A stretch of DNA of 64,000 nt from Candidatus Ruminococcus avistercoris (GCA_019120315.1 DWVJ01000004.1:1-64000), one strand, 5' to 3'; counted from the stretch's first letter, positions 7,128 through 16,196 are shown. Translations and numbers: made by a program. Notes: generated by a model from the letters alone, not told the origin.

Positions 7128-9017
7128 ATGAAAAATGCAGTACAGCGTTTTGGAAAATTTCTCAGTGCAATGATTATGCCGAATATCGGCGCATTTATTG
7201 CCTGGGGACTTATCACGGCACTGTTCATTGCAGACGGCTGGATTCCCAACGAGAAGCTGGCAGGACTTAATGGACCGATGCTGAACTATCTTCTGCCGCT
7301 TTTGATTGCGTATCAGGGCGGTAAATTGGTCGGAGGCGACAGAGGAGGTATCATGGGCGCCATCGCTACGGTCGGCGTGATCGTAGGCGCGCCGGATTAT
7401 CCGATGCTGATGGGCTCCATGATTATGGGACCGCTGGCCGGTTTCGTGATCAAAAAATTTGATAAGGCCATGGAAGGAAGGATGCCGGCAGGTTTTGAGA
7501 TGCTGATCAATAACTTCTCTGTGGGTATCTTCGGTATGCTGATGGCGATTCTTGGTTTCTATGCCATCGGGCCGTTCATGAGCGCCATTCTGGTAATCCT
7601 TTCCAATGGTGTGGAAATTCTGGTAAATCACGGACTGCTTCCCCTGGCAGCGATCTTTATCGAGCCGGCCAAGGTGCTGTTCCTGAACAATGCCATTAAC
7701 CACGGTATCTTTACACCCATTGGAATCGAGCAGGCGGCGTCTGCCGGAAAATCCATCATGTACATGCTGGAAGCCAATCCTGGCCCAGGTCTTGGCGTTT
7801 TGCTGGCTTACTGGCTGTTTTCCAAAGACCGCGCCACCAAAGATTCTGCTCCCGGAGCCATCATCATCCACTTTTTAGGCGGTATCCACGAGATTTATTT
7901 CCCCTATATTTTGATGAACCCGGTAGTGATTATTGCGCCGATTCTTGGTAATATCTGCGCTATTTTCTTCTACAGCGTGACAGGCGCGGGTCTGGTAGGC
8001 CCCGCTTCCCCTGGATCGATCATTGCTTATCTGTCCATGACGCCAAAGGGAGGCACGCTGATTACCATCCTGGGTGTGATCATAGCGGCAGGCGTTTCCT
8101 TTGTGGTAGCATCCCCCATTGTTAAAATGGCTGGAAGCAAGAGTCTGGAGGAAGCGCAGAAGCAAAAGGACAGCATGAAGGCAGAAGCAAAGGGAATCGC
8201 GAATGCAGCCGCGCCGGCAGGAGCTGATGTAGCCGCCGAAGATATCAAGAAGATCATTTTTGCCTGTGATGCCGGCATGGGTTCCTCCGCCATGGGCGCA
8301 ACGAAGTTCAGAAACCGGATCAAATCATTGAATCTGGGCATCACGGTTACCAATACTTCTGTTGACAACGTACCCTCCGATGCCGATGTGGTGGTTTGCC
8401 AGCATATCTTAAAAGAGCGTGCGGCAAAAAGCGCTCCCCAGGCCAGACTGGTGACGCTGGATAATTTCCTGCAGGATCCCAATCTGGACAGTTTGTATGC
8501 TGAACTGAAAGAGCGCGCAGACGGCGGCAGCACTACGACGGCGCCGGAAGAGGCAAAGACCAAGACAGCTGTCTCAGATGCAAAAGAAGAAACAAACTCA
8601 GGCGTACTGGTGAAAGAGGGTATCAAAACAGGTCTGGCAAGCGTGGACAAGGAAACTGCCATCCGTGCAGCGGGACGTCTGCTCTGCGATCTGGGATATG
8701 TGGATGAAAATTATATCGACGCCATGGTTGCCAGAGAAAAATTGGTTACTACATATATGGGTATGGGAGTGGCCATCCCTCACGGAACCTCTGATGCGAA
8801 AGAAACCGTGAAAAAGACGGGTATCGTAGTCATGCAGTATCCGGATGGTGTGGACTTCGGCGACGAGAAGGCTTACCTGGTGATCGGCATCGCCGGTGTG
8901 GGCGACGAACACCTGGAGGTTCTTGGTAAAGTTGCCGCAAGCCTGGAAGATGAAAATCTGCTGGAGAGTCTGAAGAAAGACGCGGATGTCGATAAAATTA
9001 TGAAAGCATTGGGCTGA
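7128..9017 (+). CDS. mtlA: Mannitol-specific PTS transporter, EIICBA fusion
   Basis: Imports mannitol and phosphorylates it to mannitol 1-phosphate using phosphate from HPr. The 629 residues carry the membrane EIIC domain (about 1-340, with N-H-G-I-F-T-P-I-G), an EIIB domain with Cys380 in F-A-C-D-A-G-M-G-S-S, a linker rich in Ala/Thr, and an EIIA domain with His552 in A-I-P-H-G-T. These sites match Cys384 and His554 of the Escherichia coli enzyme. The layout is the single-chain CBA type, not the split MtlA/MtlF type of many Firmicutes. The start at 7128 is chosen over 7110 because AAAGGAG lies 8 bases before it. Confidence 0.96.
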   Translation: MKNAVQRFGKFLSAMIMPNIGAFIAWGLITALFIADGWIPNEKLAGLNGPMLNYLLPLLIAYQGGKLVGGDRGGIMGAIATVGVIVGAPDYPMLMGSMIMGPLAGFVIKKFDKAMEGRMPAGFEMLINNFSVGIFGMLMAILGFYAIGPFMSAILVILSNGVEILVNHGLLPLAAIFIEPAKVLFLNNAINHGIFTPIGIEQAASAGKSIMYMLEANPGPGLGVLLAYWLFSKDRATKDSAPGAIIIHFLGGIHEIYFPYILMNPVVIIAPILGNICAIFFYSVTGAGLVGPASPGSIIAYLSMTPKGGTLITILGVIIAAGVSFVVASPIVKMAGSKSLEEAQKQKDSMKAEAKGIANAAAPAGADVAAEDIKKIIFACDAGMGSSAMGATKFRNRIKSLNLGITVTNTSVDNVPSDADVVVCQHILKERAAKSAPQARLVTLDNFLQDPNLDSLYAELKERADGGSTTTAPEEAKTKTAVSDAKEETNSGVLVKEGIKTGLASVDKETAIRAAGRLLCDLGYVDENYIDAMVAREKLVTTYMGMGVAIPHGTSDAKETVKKTGIVVMQYPDGVDFGDEKAYLVIGIAGVGDEHLEVLGKVAASLEDENLLESLKKDADVDKIMKALG

Positions 9018-9037
9018 TGCTAAAAGGAGAGGTAAAC

Positions 9038-10180
9038 ATGAAAAAAGCAGTTCAGTTTGGAGCGGGCAATATCGGACGTGGATTTATCGGGGCTTTATTG
9101 AGCCAGTCGGGCTATCATGTGGTATTTGCCGATGTGGTGGATAAAGTGATCGATAAAATCAACGAGGATAAGACGTATACGGTTCATGTGATGGACGTAG
9201 AGTGTGTCGATCAGAAAATCGAAGACATCAGCGGCGTCAATTCCACAAAGCCGGAGGCGGTGGATGAGATCGCATCGTCGCAGCTGGTGACCACGGCGGT
9301 GGGTCTGGTGATCCTGCCCCGTATCGCACCGACTATCGCGGCGGCCATTGAAAAGCGTATGGAGCAGGGCGTCAAAGAATATATGAATATCATTGCCTGC
9401 GAAAATGCCATTCGCGGAAGCTCTCAGCTGAAAGCGGCAGTCTATGATCATTTGAGCGAAGAAGGAAAGAAATATGCCGATGAATACATCGGTTTTCCGG
9501 ACTGCGCCGTGGATCGGATCGTTCCGCCGGTAAAGAGCGAAAACTTTATCGATGTGGTAGTGGAAAGTTATCATGAATGGGATGTGGAGCGCTGCGGATT
9601 CAAAGGCGAGATTCCCAAGATTCAGGGTATGACAGTGGTGGACAATTTGGAAGCTTATCTGGAACGCAAACTGTTCACACTGAACACCGGACATGCCATC
9701 ACGGCTTACCTGGGGAACCGGAAAGGCCTTTCCACCATCGACAAGGCCATCGCTGATGATGAAATATTCGCCATTGTATCAGCGGCTATGAAAGAAAGCG
9801 GCGATGGGCTGATCAAAAAGCACGGTTTTGATGCGCAGAAACACAGCGCTTACATTCAGAAGATTATCGGACGCTTCAAAAATCCTTATCTGCAGGACGA
9901 TGTGACCCGTGTAGGACGCGAACCCCTTCGGAAGCTGAGTCCCACAGACCGCCTGATCAAACCGCTGACGACAGCCGCCGGATATGGATTGCCGGTGGAT
10001 CATCTGATCGTCGGTGTGGCAGCGGCGCTTCGTTATGATAATCCGGAGGATAAACAGAGCGTGGAACTGCAGACAAAAATCCGTGAGATGGGAGTTCGCG
10101 ATGCGGTTCGTGAAATTACCGGACTGACAGATGAAAAACTGTTGACTTCCATTGAAGAAAAATACCATCAGTTTGACTGA
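9038..10180 (+). CDS. mtlD: Mannitol-1-phosphate 5-dehydrogenase
   Basis: Oxidises mannitol 1-phosphate to fructose 6-phosphate with NAD, passing PTS-imported mannitol into glycolysis. The 380-residue protein begins with the Rossmann motif F-G-A-G-N-I-G-R-G-F-I-G and keeps family landmarks such as A-C-E-N-A near residue 120 and the K-L-F-T-L-N-T-G-H-A segment near 210, which holds catalytic Lys and His in this family. ATG at 9038 has AAAGGAG upstream; the ATG at 9017 overlapping the mtlA stop has none. Second gene of the mtlA-mtlD operon, closed by a strong terminator. Confidence 0.96.
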   Translation: MKKAVQFGAGNIGRGFIGALLSQSGYHVVFADVVDKVIDKINEDKTYTVHVMDVECVDQKIEDISGVNSTKPEAVDEIASSQLVTTAVGLVILPRIAPTIAAAIEKRMEQGVKEYMNIIACENAIRGSSQLKAAVYDHLSEEGKKYADEYIGFPDCAVDRIVPPVKSENFIDVVVESYHEWDVERCGFKGEIPKIQGMTVVDNLEAYLERKLFTLNTGHAITAYLGNRKGLSTIDKAIADDEIFAIVSAAMKESGDGLIKKHGFDAQKHSAYIQKIIGRFKNPYLQDDVTRVGREPLRKLSPTDRLIKPLTTAAGYGLPVDHLIVGVAAALRYDNPEDKQSVELQTKIREMGVRDAVREITGLTDEKLLTSIEEKYHQFD

Positions 10181-10209
10181 CAGGCAACAAAAAATACTTT
10201 TCCCAATAC

Positions 10210-10241
10210 AAAAAGGCTCTTCCATAGCGGAGAGCCTTTTT
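10210..10241. terminator. Terminator of mtlA-mtlD
   Basis: AAAAAGGCTCTTCC pairs with GGAGAGCCTTTTT around ATAGC, ending in a T tract. Confidence 0.92.
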
Positions 10242-10443
10242 GATGCTGAGTATTTCTTAGACAAAACGCGGTATAGAGAGGAACGGTCTTTTTATTGTCC
10301 TCAAAAATGTAACTAAAAGTCATGCTGTTTTTTAGTTTCCTTCCAGTTTTCCGATGGTAAATAGCAAGCCGAGAATCTCGTTTGTATGTTCCGTGACAAA
10401 ATCTGTGACAAAAAATCGTAGAATAATAGATTCTATAGAAAGG
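10242..10443. other. Gene-free stretch between the mtl and tRNA-Ala terminators
   Basis: No reading frame here has a ribosome-binding site. The only notable point is a direct repeat of GTGACAAAA at 10393-10401 and again 12 bases later. I see no integrase gene and no second copy of the tRNA 3' end, so an attachment site is not supported. Confidence 0.5.
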
Positions 10444-10444
10444 T

Positions 10445-10498
10445 AAAAAAATAGCGTATTTACGCGGTTTTCCGGGCTTTTCCGCTGTAAATACGCTT
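10445..10498 (-). terminator. Terminator of tRNA-Ala
   Basis: Read on the minus strand, AGCGTATTTAC plus GCGG pairs with CCGC plus GTAAATACGCT (10453-10497) around an A/G-rich loop, followed by ATTTTTTT. It begins about 12 bases after the tRNA 3' end. Confidence 0.88.
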
Positions 10499-10509
10499 AA
10501 AATCAAAAG

Positions 10510-10582
10510 TGGAGCATACGGGACTTGAACCCGTGGCCTCCACACTGCCAGTGTGGCGCGCTCCCAACTGCGCTAATGCCCC
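10510..10582 (-). tRNA. trnA: tRNA-Ala (anticodon GGC)
   Basis: The 73-base cloverleaf has acceptor GGGGCAT against ATGCTCC with A73 as discriminator. The third pair is G3:U70, the identity mark of alanine tRNAs. The anticodon stem CCACA/TGTGG encloses the loop CTGGCAG with anticodon GGC, reading GCC codons. The T loop is TTCAAGT and no CCA tail is encoded. Confidence 0.96.
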
Positions 10583-10592
10583 GTGCTTTATC

Positions 10593-10620
10593 ATTGTACC
10601 ATGTTTTTTTGAAAAAGCAA
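10593..10620 (-). promoter_or_regulatory. Promoter of tRNA-Ala
   Basis: On the minus strand TTGCTT (10615-10620), 16 bases, TACAAT (10593-10598), placed 10 bases upstream of the tRNA 5' end. Confidence 0.75.
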
Positions 10621-10657
10621 GTATTTTTTTCATGTTTTAAAATATTCCTTCAAAATG

Positions 10658-10825
10658 TTAACGGTAGTTGACGGAGCACTTTACACATTTCGAGTCACGA
10701 CTGCATTTGAATTCCTCCACCGTATCGTCAAAACGGGGATCGGTACTCTGGGTAAACGTGACGGTATGGGTCACTTTGGAAGCGTCAACAGGGCATTGAC
10801 CAGTAAAAATCTCAGTATATTCCAT
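10658..10825 (-). CDS. Small cysteine-containing protein, 55 aa
   Basis: This short gene is read on the minus strand from ATG at 10825 to TAA at 10658. GAGGTG stands 7 bases before the start, and a TATAAT box (complement of 10857-10862 region) lies upstream. The product starts M-E-Y-T-E-I-F-T-G-Q-C-P-V-D, has alternating Thr/Val residues suggesting beta strands, and ends with a C-X5-C-X2-C cluster (Cys41, Cys47, Cys50) besides Cys11. Four cysteines could bind a metal. I do not recognise the family. The plus-strand frame over the same bases has no ribosome-binding site and is taken as a shadow. Confidence 0.6.
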   Translation of the reverse strand: MEYTEIFTGQCPVDASKVTHTVTFTQSTDPRFDDTVEEFKCSRDSKCVKCSVNYR

Positions 10826-10994
10826 CTTCTTTCACCTCATACTGTAATTGATATTGTTATTATAGCGCGTGTTTTTTACAAAAATATGAAAAAAATTTAA
10901 AATTCAACTTTTTGTATATGTTTTTAATTTTTTATGCTATAATGTAGCTTGTTGAATTTTGTTGAGAAATGAAGAATTTGAGGATAACAGGTCA

Positions 10995-12563
10995 ATGCAG
11001 GAATTAAAATCAGGAAATGAAACGGATAATCTTGAGGATCGGATCAGTCTTGCCATGGACAAGATTGTCCAGGAAACCATAGGGGATATCGCAGTATCGG
11101 ATCAGATCGATCAGCCCAGTCCAAAGAAGAAAAATATTCTCGGGCGGGTTATCCTTTCTCTGGCAGGGATTGCGATTCTGGCAGGAGCAGGATTTTACGG
11201 GTACAAAACTTATTATTACAGGGACAAATTTTTCCCAAATACGCAGATTAACAATATCAAGTGCGGTGATCTGACTGCGCAGCAGACGGAGGAGCTGATC
11301 CGCAAAAATGTGGAAGAATACAGTATACAGCTGAACTTCCGCAATGATGTTTCGGCTTCCCTGGATGGGAAGGATTTTTCTTATGCCTATGCGTCGGACG
11401 GCAGCGTGGAAAAGATTCGCGAGGAACAAAATCCTTTCTTGTGGATTACCGGTTATATCAATCCGAAAAAGTATGAAGTGGCGGAAAATATTACCTATGA
11501 TGAAGGAAGGCTGGAGGAACAGCTGATGGAGCTGGGGCCGATGCAGACGAATCAGATGGAAGATCCGGTAAACGCCTGGTACACTTTCCAAAACGGTCAC
11601 TTTGAAATCATTCCCGAAGAAGAGGGAACGGCGCTGGATACAGCTGCCATGCTTGAATCGGTGAAAAAAGCAGTTTCAGAAGGACAGACACAGCTGTCTG
11701 CGGAGGACTGCGGCGTCTATGCGGAGCCGGAAGTGTTAAGCGACAGCGAAGCGCTGAATGCGGAAGTGGAAGAGCTGAATTCCCTGATGACGGCCAGCAT
11801 TCATTACTGGCTGCCGGACGGGTCAGAAGAGGTTCTGGACGGAAATATTCTTCGTGACTGGCTTTTGAAGGATGCGAACGGCCACTATGTGAAGGATGAG
11901 GCTACTATCCGGGCGAAAGCGACAGAATACGTAAGCGGCCTGGCGGACAGAGTAGATACGGCTGGAAAGGACAGACCGTTTACCACTACCAGCGGTATGC
12001 AGATTACGGTCAGCGGCGGGGATTACGGCTGGAAGATTAATCAGATCCAGGAAGTGGAGGAGTTATTTAAAAATGTGATGGAAAATTCTCAGCTGGGCAG
12101 GGAACCTATTTATGCACAGCGGGAAGTATCCACAGAAAACAATGGAATCGGTAATACCTATGTGGAGATCGACCTGACGGCGCAGCATTTGTATTATTAT
12201 CAGAACGGACAGGTTGTGGTGGATTCGCCCTTTGTTTCAGGTAAAATGACCAGCGACCGCTGGACGCCGCCGGGAATTTTCACTTTGACCTACAAGGAGA
12301 AGGATCGTATCTTAAGGGGAGAGAGACGTGCGGACGGCAGTTACTCTTATCAGTCCCATGTGAATTTCTGGATGCCTTTTAACGGCGGGATCGGTCTGCA
12401 TGACGCCTCCTGGCGCGGAACCTTCGGCGGAACCATTTATAAGTACAGCGGTTCTCATGGATGTATCAACATGCCTTATGAAAAGGCGGAAGCGGTATAC
12501 GACATTATCACAAAAGATGTGCCGATCGTGTGTTTCTATACGGAACCCTATGAATTGTATTAA
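10995..12563 (+). CDS. L,D-transpeptidase (YkuD family) with N-terminal membrane anchor
   Basis: Likely forms 3-3 cross-links in peptidoglycan or modifies stem peptides outside the membrane. The 522 residues comprise a charged cytoplasmic head (about 1-45), one membrane helix (about 47-70, ending G-F-Y-G-Y-K-T-Y), a long middle region of the putative peptidoglycan-binding type seen in clostridial homologues, and a C-terminal YkuD domain with the catalytic motif S-H-G-C-I-N-M-P (Cys490). The ATG at 10995 is chosen; a TTG at 10959 is possible but lacks a ribosome-binding site. A TATAAT box lies at 10938-10943, and a terminator follows. Confidence 0.9.
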   Translation: MQELKSGNETDNLEDRISLAMDKIVQETIGDIAVSDQIDQPSPKKKNILGRVILSLAGIAILAGAGFYGYKTYYYRDKFFPNTQINNIKCGDLTAQQTEELIRKNVEEYSIQLNFRNDVSASLDGKDFSYAYASDGSVEKIREEQNPFLWITGYINPKKYEVAENITYDEGRLEEQLMELGPMQTNQMEDPVNAWYTFQNGHFEIIPEEEGTALDTAAMLESVKKAVSEGQTQLSAEDCGVYAEPEVLSDSEALNAEVEELNSLMTASIHYWLPDGSEEVLDGNILRDWLLKDANGHYVKDEATIRAKATEYVSGLADRVDTAGKDRPFTTTSGMQITVSGGDYGWKINQIQEVEELFKNVMENSQLGREPIYAQREVSTENNGIGNTYVEIDLTAQHLYYYQNGQVVVDSPFVSGKMTSDRWTPPGIFTLTYKEKDRILRGERRADGSYSYQSHVNFWMPFNGGIGLHDASWRGTFGGTIYKYSGSHGCINMPYEKAEAVYDIITKDVPIVCFYTEPYELY

Positions 12564-12602
12564 AAAAGAGGCAGCTCTGTAATTTCACAGAACTGCCTTT
12601 TG
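12564..12602. terminator. Shared terminator between the L,D-transpeptidase and HAD genes
   Basis: AGGCAGCTCTGT pairs with ACAGAACTGCCT around AATTTC with one mismatch, flanked by an A tract and TTTT, so it serves both converging genes. Confidence 0.8.
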
Positions 12603-12621
12603 GCATGTGATAGGAGTAAAA

Positions 12622-13245
12622 TCAAAGCAGGCTGAGAAGATCAGCGGGACATGTGATGACGTAATCCGGGTTTTCCACAAATCCGAAACCATAGGAAGCA
12701 AAGATGAAAGGAATGGAATCGCCTGCAGATTTGACGGCCTGGTAGTCGCCGTCGGTATCCCCCACATAGACGGGAGACTTTAGATGATGACGCCGTATGA
12801 TTTCGCGGATATTTTCGGCTTTTCCCTCTCCGGTATCTCCGGGGCAGAGGTGATCTGTTATATAGGGTGCAAATCCGGTACAGTCAAGGAAAGTTTCGAT
12901 ATACCCGGCCTGACAGTTGCTGACTAAAAAAAGAGGCAGGCGCGCCGCCAGTTGTGTCAGTACGGATTCCAGCTGCGGATAGAGAGCGCCGCTTTTTTTT
13001 CGCAGCGCTTCCTCTTCTCTCTGACAGCACAGATCGATCAGCCGCAGCTGATTTTCTTTTGGCTCTTCCGGAAAAAGGATCGCTGCGATGTCCGGCATGG
13101 TTTTGCCGAAAAGGGTTTTTAGCTTTTGAGGCGTAATAGATAAATCAAGAGAAGTCTCAGAACGGACGACTTCGTTCCAGGCGTCGGCCACCACATGGGT
13201 GGTATCCCAGAGAGTTCCGTCCACATCAAAAATAATGCTGTCCAT
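12622..13245 (-). CDS. HAD-superfamily phosphatase (phosphoglycolate phosphatase-like)
   Basis: A cytoplasmic phosphatase of 207 aa. HAD motif I is D-V-D-G-T near residue 6, motif II lies in L-V-S-N-C, and motif IV is V-G-D-T-D-G-D near residue 158. The helical cap between motifs I and II is of the Gph/PpaX kind, so phosphoglycolate or pyrophosphate-type substrates are likely, but the substrate cannot be read from sequence. The start at 13245 has AAGGAG 6 bases upstream. It converges on the L,D-transpeptidase and is divergent from mutY. Confidence 0.85.
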   Translation of the reverse strand: MDSIIFDVDGTLWDTTHVVADAWNEVVRSETSLDLSITPQKLKTLFGKTMPDIAAILFPEEPKENQLRLIDLCCQREEEALRKKSGALYPQLESVLTQLAARLPLFLVSNCQAGYIETFLDCTGFAPYITDHLCPGDTGEGKAENIREIIRRHHLKSPVYVGDTDGDYQAVKSAGDSIPFIFASYGFGFVENPDYVITCPADLLSLL

Positions 13246-13387
13246 AAATCGCTCCTTTTTATTCATTTGCTTTTCATTTTACAAAAAGAGGAGGAAGATT
13301 GCAATGACTTTTGGCGTTCCCAGGGCAAGATTTCCATGATATAATAAGTTAGGTTTCGCAAAAGAACAAGAGGAAGGAAAAGAAAAA

Positions 13388-14476
13388 ATGCACTTGAATG
13401 AAATCGTAGTTCCTCTGGTAAACTGGTATCAGGAGCATAAAAGACAGCTGCCCTGGAGAGAGCAGAAGAACCCATACTATATCTGGATATCAGAAATCAT
13501 GCTGCAGCAGACCCGGGTGGAAGCGGTAAAGCCCTATTTTGACCGTTTTATCAAAGCCTTGCCCACAGTGGCGGATGTCGCCAGGTGTGAGGAAAGCCGG
13601 CTGCTGAAGCTGTGGGAAGGCCTGGGATATTATAACCGGGTAAGGAATATTCAGAAAGCGGCAGTGAAAATCATGAAAGAGTATCATGGAAATTTCCCGC
13701 GGGATTATGACAGCCTGCAAAAGCTGCCCGGAATTGGAGAATATACGGCCGGGGCGGTCGCGTCCATCGCTTTTGATGTCCCCGTACCGGCGGTGGATGG
13801 AAACGTACTGCGGGTTATATCCAGAATCCAGGAGAGCGAGGAAGATATTCTGAAACCGCAGACGAAAAAGCGGATTCGCCGGGAACTGACGGAAATCATG
13901 CCGGTGGAAGAACCGGGTGTGTTTAATCAGGCGCTGATGGATCTGGGCGCTATGATCTGTCTTCCCAACGGTCTGCCAAAATGTGAAGCCTGTCCGCTGC
14001 GAAAATTGTGTCTTGCACATCTGCATGGGAGAACCGATGAGATTCCGGTCAGGAAAAAAGAGAAAAAACGCCGGATTGAGGAAAAGACCGTTCTGGTCAT
14101 TCAGGACGGGGATCATATGGCGCTGCGGCAAAGACCTGAAAAGGGGCTGCTGGCCGGCATGTATGAGTTTCCCAATTATGAAGGACGCCTCTGCGAGGAG
14201 GAGGCGCTGCATGTGCTGAAAGACTATGGGCTGATGGCGCTGCGGATCCAGCCTCTCCCGGAGGCAAAACATATCTTTTCCCATGTGGAATGGAGGATGA
14301 GCGGCTATCTGGTAAAGGTAGCTGCGCTGGAGGGAAAGGCAAGAAAAGATCTGGTGTTTGTCGATATACAAAACGCAGAAGAACATTATCCGGTTCCGGC
14401 TGCATTTGGCGCGTATGCTTCTTATCTGCACCTGCGGCTGGGACAGGAAAAATATACAGGAGGAAATGAAGGATGA
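13388..14476 (+). CDS. mutY: A/G-specific adenine DNA glycosylase
   Basis: Removes adenine mispaired with 8-oxoguanine. The 362 residues hold the helix-hairpin-helix L-P-G-I-G-E-Y-T near 114, catalytic Asp137 in A-V-D-G-N-V, the general-acid Glu in S-E-I-M-L-Q-Q-T, and the iron-sulphur cluster cysteines 191, 198, 201 and 207 (C-X6-C-X2-C-X5-C). The C-terminal part is the NUDIX-like 8-oxoG recognition domain. A TATAAT box is at 13340-13345. The stop overlaps the start of the next glycosyltransferase by 4 bases (ATGA). Confidence 0.96.
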   Translation: MHLNEIVVPLVNWYQEHKRQLPWREQKNPYYIWISEIMLQQTRVEAVKPYFDRFIKALPTVADVARCEESRLLKLWEGLGYYNRVRNIQKAAVKIMKEYHGNFPRDYDSLQKLPGIGEYTAGAVASIAFDVPVPAVDGNVLRVISRIQESEEDILKPQTKKRIRRELTEIMPVEEPGVFNQALMDLGAMICLPNGLPKCEACPLRKLCLAHLHGRTDEIPVRKKEKKRRIEEKTVLVIQDGDHMALRQRPEKGLLAGMYEFPNYEGRLCEEEALHVLKDYGLMALRIQPLPEAKHIFSHVEWRMSGYLVKVAALEGKARKDLVFVDIQNAEEHYPVPAAFGAYASYLHLRLGQEKYTGGNEG

Positions 14477-15489
14477 AACTGCTGACAGTAGCCGTACCAT
14501 GTTATAATTCACAGGATTATATGGCAAATTGTATCGAGTCGCTGTTGAAAGGCGGAAGCGATGTGGAGATTGTGATCGTAAACGACGGGTCAAAAGATGA
14601 CACGGCCCGGATTGCGGAGGAATATCAGGAGAGATATCCGGGTATCATTAAAGTGGTACATCAGGAAAACGGCGGCCACGGAGAGGCGGTCAATACAGGA
14701 CTTGCCAATGCGTCCGGACTGTATTTTAAAGTGGTGGATAGTGATGACTGGCTGAACGAGGAGGCCTTTTTGCGTGTGCTGGAAGTACTGAGGGAGTGTC
14801 TGCGGGGGCCGGAGACACTGGACATGCTGATCAGCAACTATGTGTACGAGAAGGTAGGGGCAAAGCACAAGAGGGTCATGCGGTATCCGGGTACCTTCCC
14901 CGAAGAGCGGATTTTCGGATGGGATGATGTGAAACCGTTGGGGAAAAGCCAGTATCTTCTGATGCACTCCCTGATTTACCGTACGGAACTGTTGCGCGAG
15001 TGTGGCCTGAAGCTCCCGGCGCATACCTTTTATGTGGACAATCTGGTGGCTTTCGTGCCCCTTCCCCATGTAAAACGTATGCGTTATGTGGATGTGAATC
15101 TTTACCGGTACTACATCGGACGGCAGGATCAGTCCGTCAACGAGCAGGTGATGATTTCACGGGCGGATCAGCAGCTGAAGATCAACCGTATGATGATCGA
15201 TTGCATGGCGGAGACGAAAAATCTTCATAAAAATACCAGAAGCTATATGCTGCATATGCTGACCATGATCATGACAGTTTCTTCTGTGATCCTCCTTCGT
15301 TCCGGAACGCAGGAAAATCTGAAAAAGAAACAGGAGCTCTGGAAATATTTGAAGACTGCAGATGGGAAAGATTATTTTTCGATCAGGCACAGCCTTCTTG
15401 GCAGAGCGATGAATCTTCCGGGAAGAGGAGGAAGGCGTCTGTCTGTGACTGCCTATAAGATTGTGCAGCGTATTTACGGCTTCAACTAG
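14473..15489 (+). CDS. Family 2 glycosyltransferase
   Basis: Soluble GT-A-fold enzyme of 338 aa that transfers an activated sugar, probably during cell-surface glycan synthesis. Seen are the N-terminal nucleotide-binding start T-V-A-V-P-C-Y-N, I-V-N-D-G-S-K-D-D-T near residue 36, the acceptor-loop G-G-H-G-E-A-V-N-T-G near 73 and the metal-binding V-D-S-D-D-W near 92. The C-terminal part is helical with no clear membrane span. Its ATG overlaps the mutY stop, so the two are co-translated although unrelated. Donor and acceptor are unknown. Confidence 0.88.
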   Translation: MKLLTVAVPCYNSQDYMANCIESLLKGGSDVEIVIVNDGSKDDTARIAEEYQERYPGIIKVVHQENGGHGEAVNTGLANASGLYFKVVDSDDWLNEEAFLRVLEVLRECLRGPETLDMLISNYVYEKVGAKHKRVMRYPGTFPEERIFGWDDVKPLGKSQYLLMHSLIYRTELLRECGLKLPAHTFYVDNLVAFVPLPHVKRMRYVDVNLYRYYIGRQDQSVNEQVMISRADQQLKINRMMIDCMAETKNLHKNTRSYMLHMLTMIMTVSSVILLRSGTQENLKKKQELWKYLKTADGKDYFSIRHSLLGRAMNLPGRGGRRLSVTAYKIVQRIYGFN

Positions 15490-16123
15490 GAAGCCGTGAT
15501 ACGAATCTGCTTCGATAGAAGAGAAGATAAGTAATCAATGCCAGCACGGCGCCGCCCAGCACATCTATTATGGAATGCTGTTTCAGGAAGAGGGTGGAGG
15601 AAATGATGGCCAGAGTGAGAATAAGGGAAGCCCATTTGATCCACTGATCCTGCTCCAGCATCTGCGAGCGGGCGATGGCAGTATGAATCGCCAGGGAATT
15701 AAACACATGAATACTGGGGAATACGTTGGTAGGTGTGTCGTGGTGATATAAAAGGATCACTACATCGGTAAACAGATTCCCGTGAACCAGATGATCGGGA
15801 CGGATATCCACCATGTTGGGATACAGATATGAGATGAGTAAAAACAAAGTCATTCCTGTGCCCAGGCTTAAAACCATCTGGTAATATTCCCGGCGGCTGG
15901 GGTTGATGAAGATAAAAAACAAAATGGCGATAAACATGTATACGAACCAGAAAATATACGGAACGATGAAGTATTCACAAAAAGGGATCATCTGATCCAA
16001 AGGGGTATGGATCAGATGAAAGGTGACGTCTGTCCGGTGCTCCAGAGCATAAAAGCATCGGGTATAAAAGATGGCGTAAATCAATGCGATAAAACCGTGT
16101 CTGTACTTTTGAAGAAGACGCAA
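15482..16123 (-). CDS. PAP2-superfamily membrane phosphatase
   Basis: Integral membrane protein of about 213 aa with five or six hydrophobic helices. The PAP2 marks are P-S-I-H-V-F (motif with catalytic His) and K-Q-H-S-I-I-D-V-L-G-G near the C-terminus, with R-P-D-H before them. It probably removes phosphate from a lipid such as phosphatidate or an isoprenoid pyrophosphate. The preferred start is TTG at 16123, 8 bases after AAAGGAG; GTG at 16132 overlaps the ribosome-binding site. Its last 8 bases overlap the converging glycosyltransferase gene. A lipid-kinase gene lies directly upstream on the same strand, so both may act on diacylglycerol/phosphatidate. Confidence 0.85.
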   Translation of the reverse strand: MRLLQKYRHGFIALIYAIFYTRCFYALEHRTDVTFHLIHTPLDQMIPFCEYFIVPYIFWFVYMFIAILFFIFINPSRREYYQMVLSLGTGMTLFLLISYLYPNMVDIRPDHLVHGNLFTDVVILLYHHDTPTNVFPSIHVFNSLAIHTAIARSQMLEQDQWIKWASLILTLAIISSTLFLKQHSIIDVLGGAVLALITYLLFYRSRFVSRLPS

Positions 16124-16196
16124 AATGATCACTCCTTTGTGTTAGTCTAAAAGTCCTGGTATACCGGCGGAAGCGCAAGTCTGCCGGCAGCCTGCT

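Noticed and set aside
10242-10510. Integration site or phage remnant downstream of tRNA-Ala
   Set aside because: No integrase, no duplicated tRNA end, and no phage genes; only a short direct repeat.
10168-10545. 125-residue minus-strand frame running out of tRNA-Ala
   Set aside because: It starts within the tRNA and crosses two terminators. The P-R-V-Q-V-P-Y sequence is just the translated tRNA 3' arm.
10655-10900. 81-residue plus-strand frame
   Set aside because: No ribosome-binding site; the opposite strand holds a better-supported small gene.
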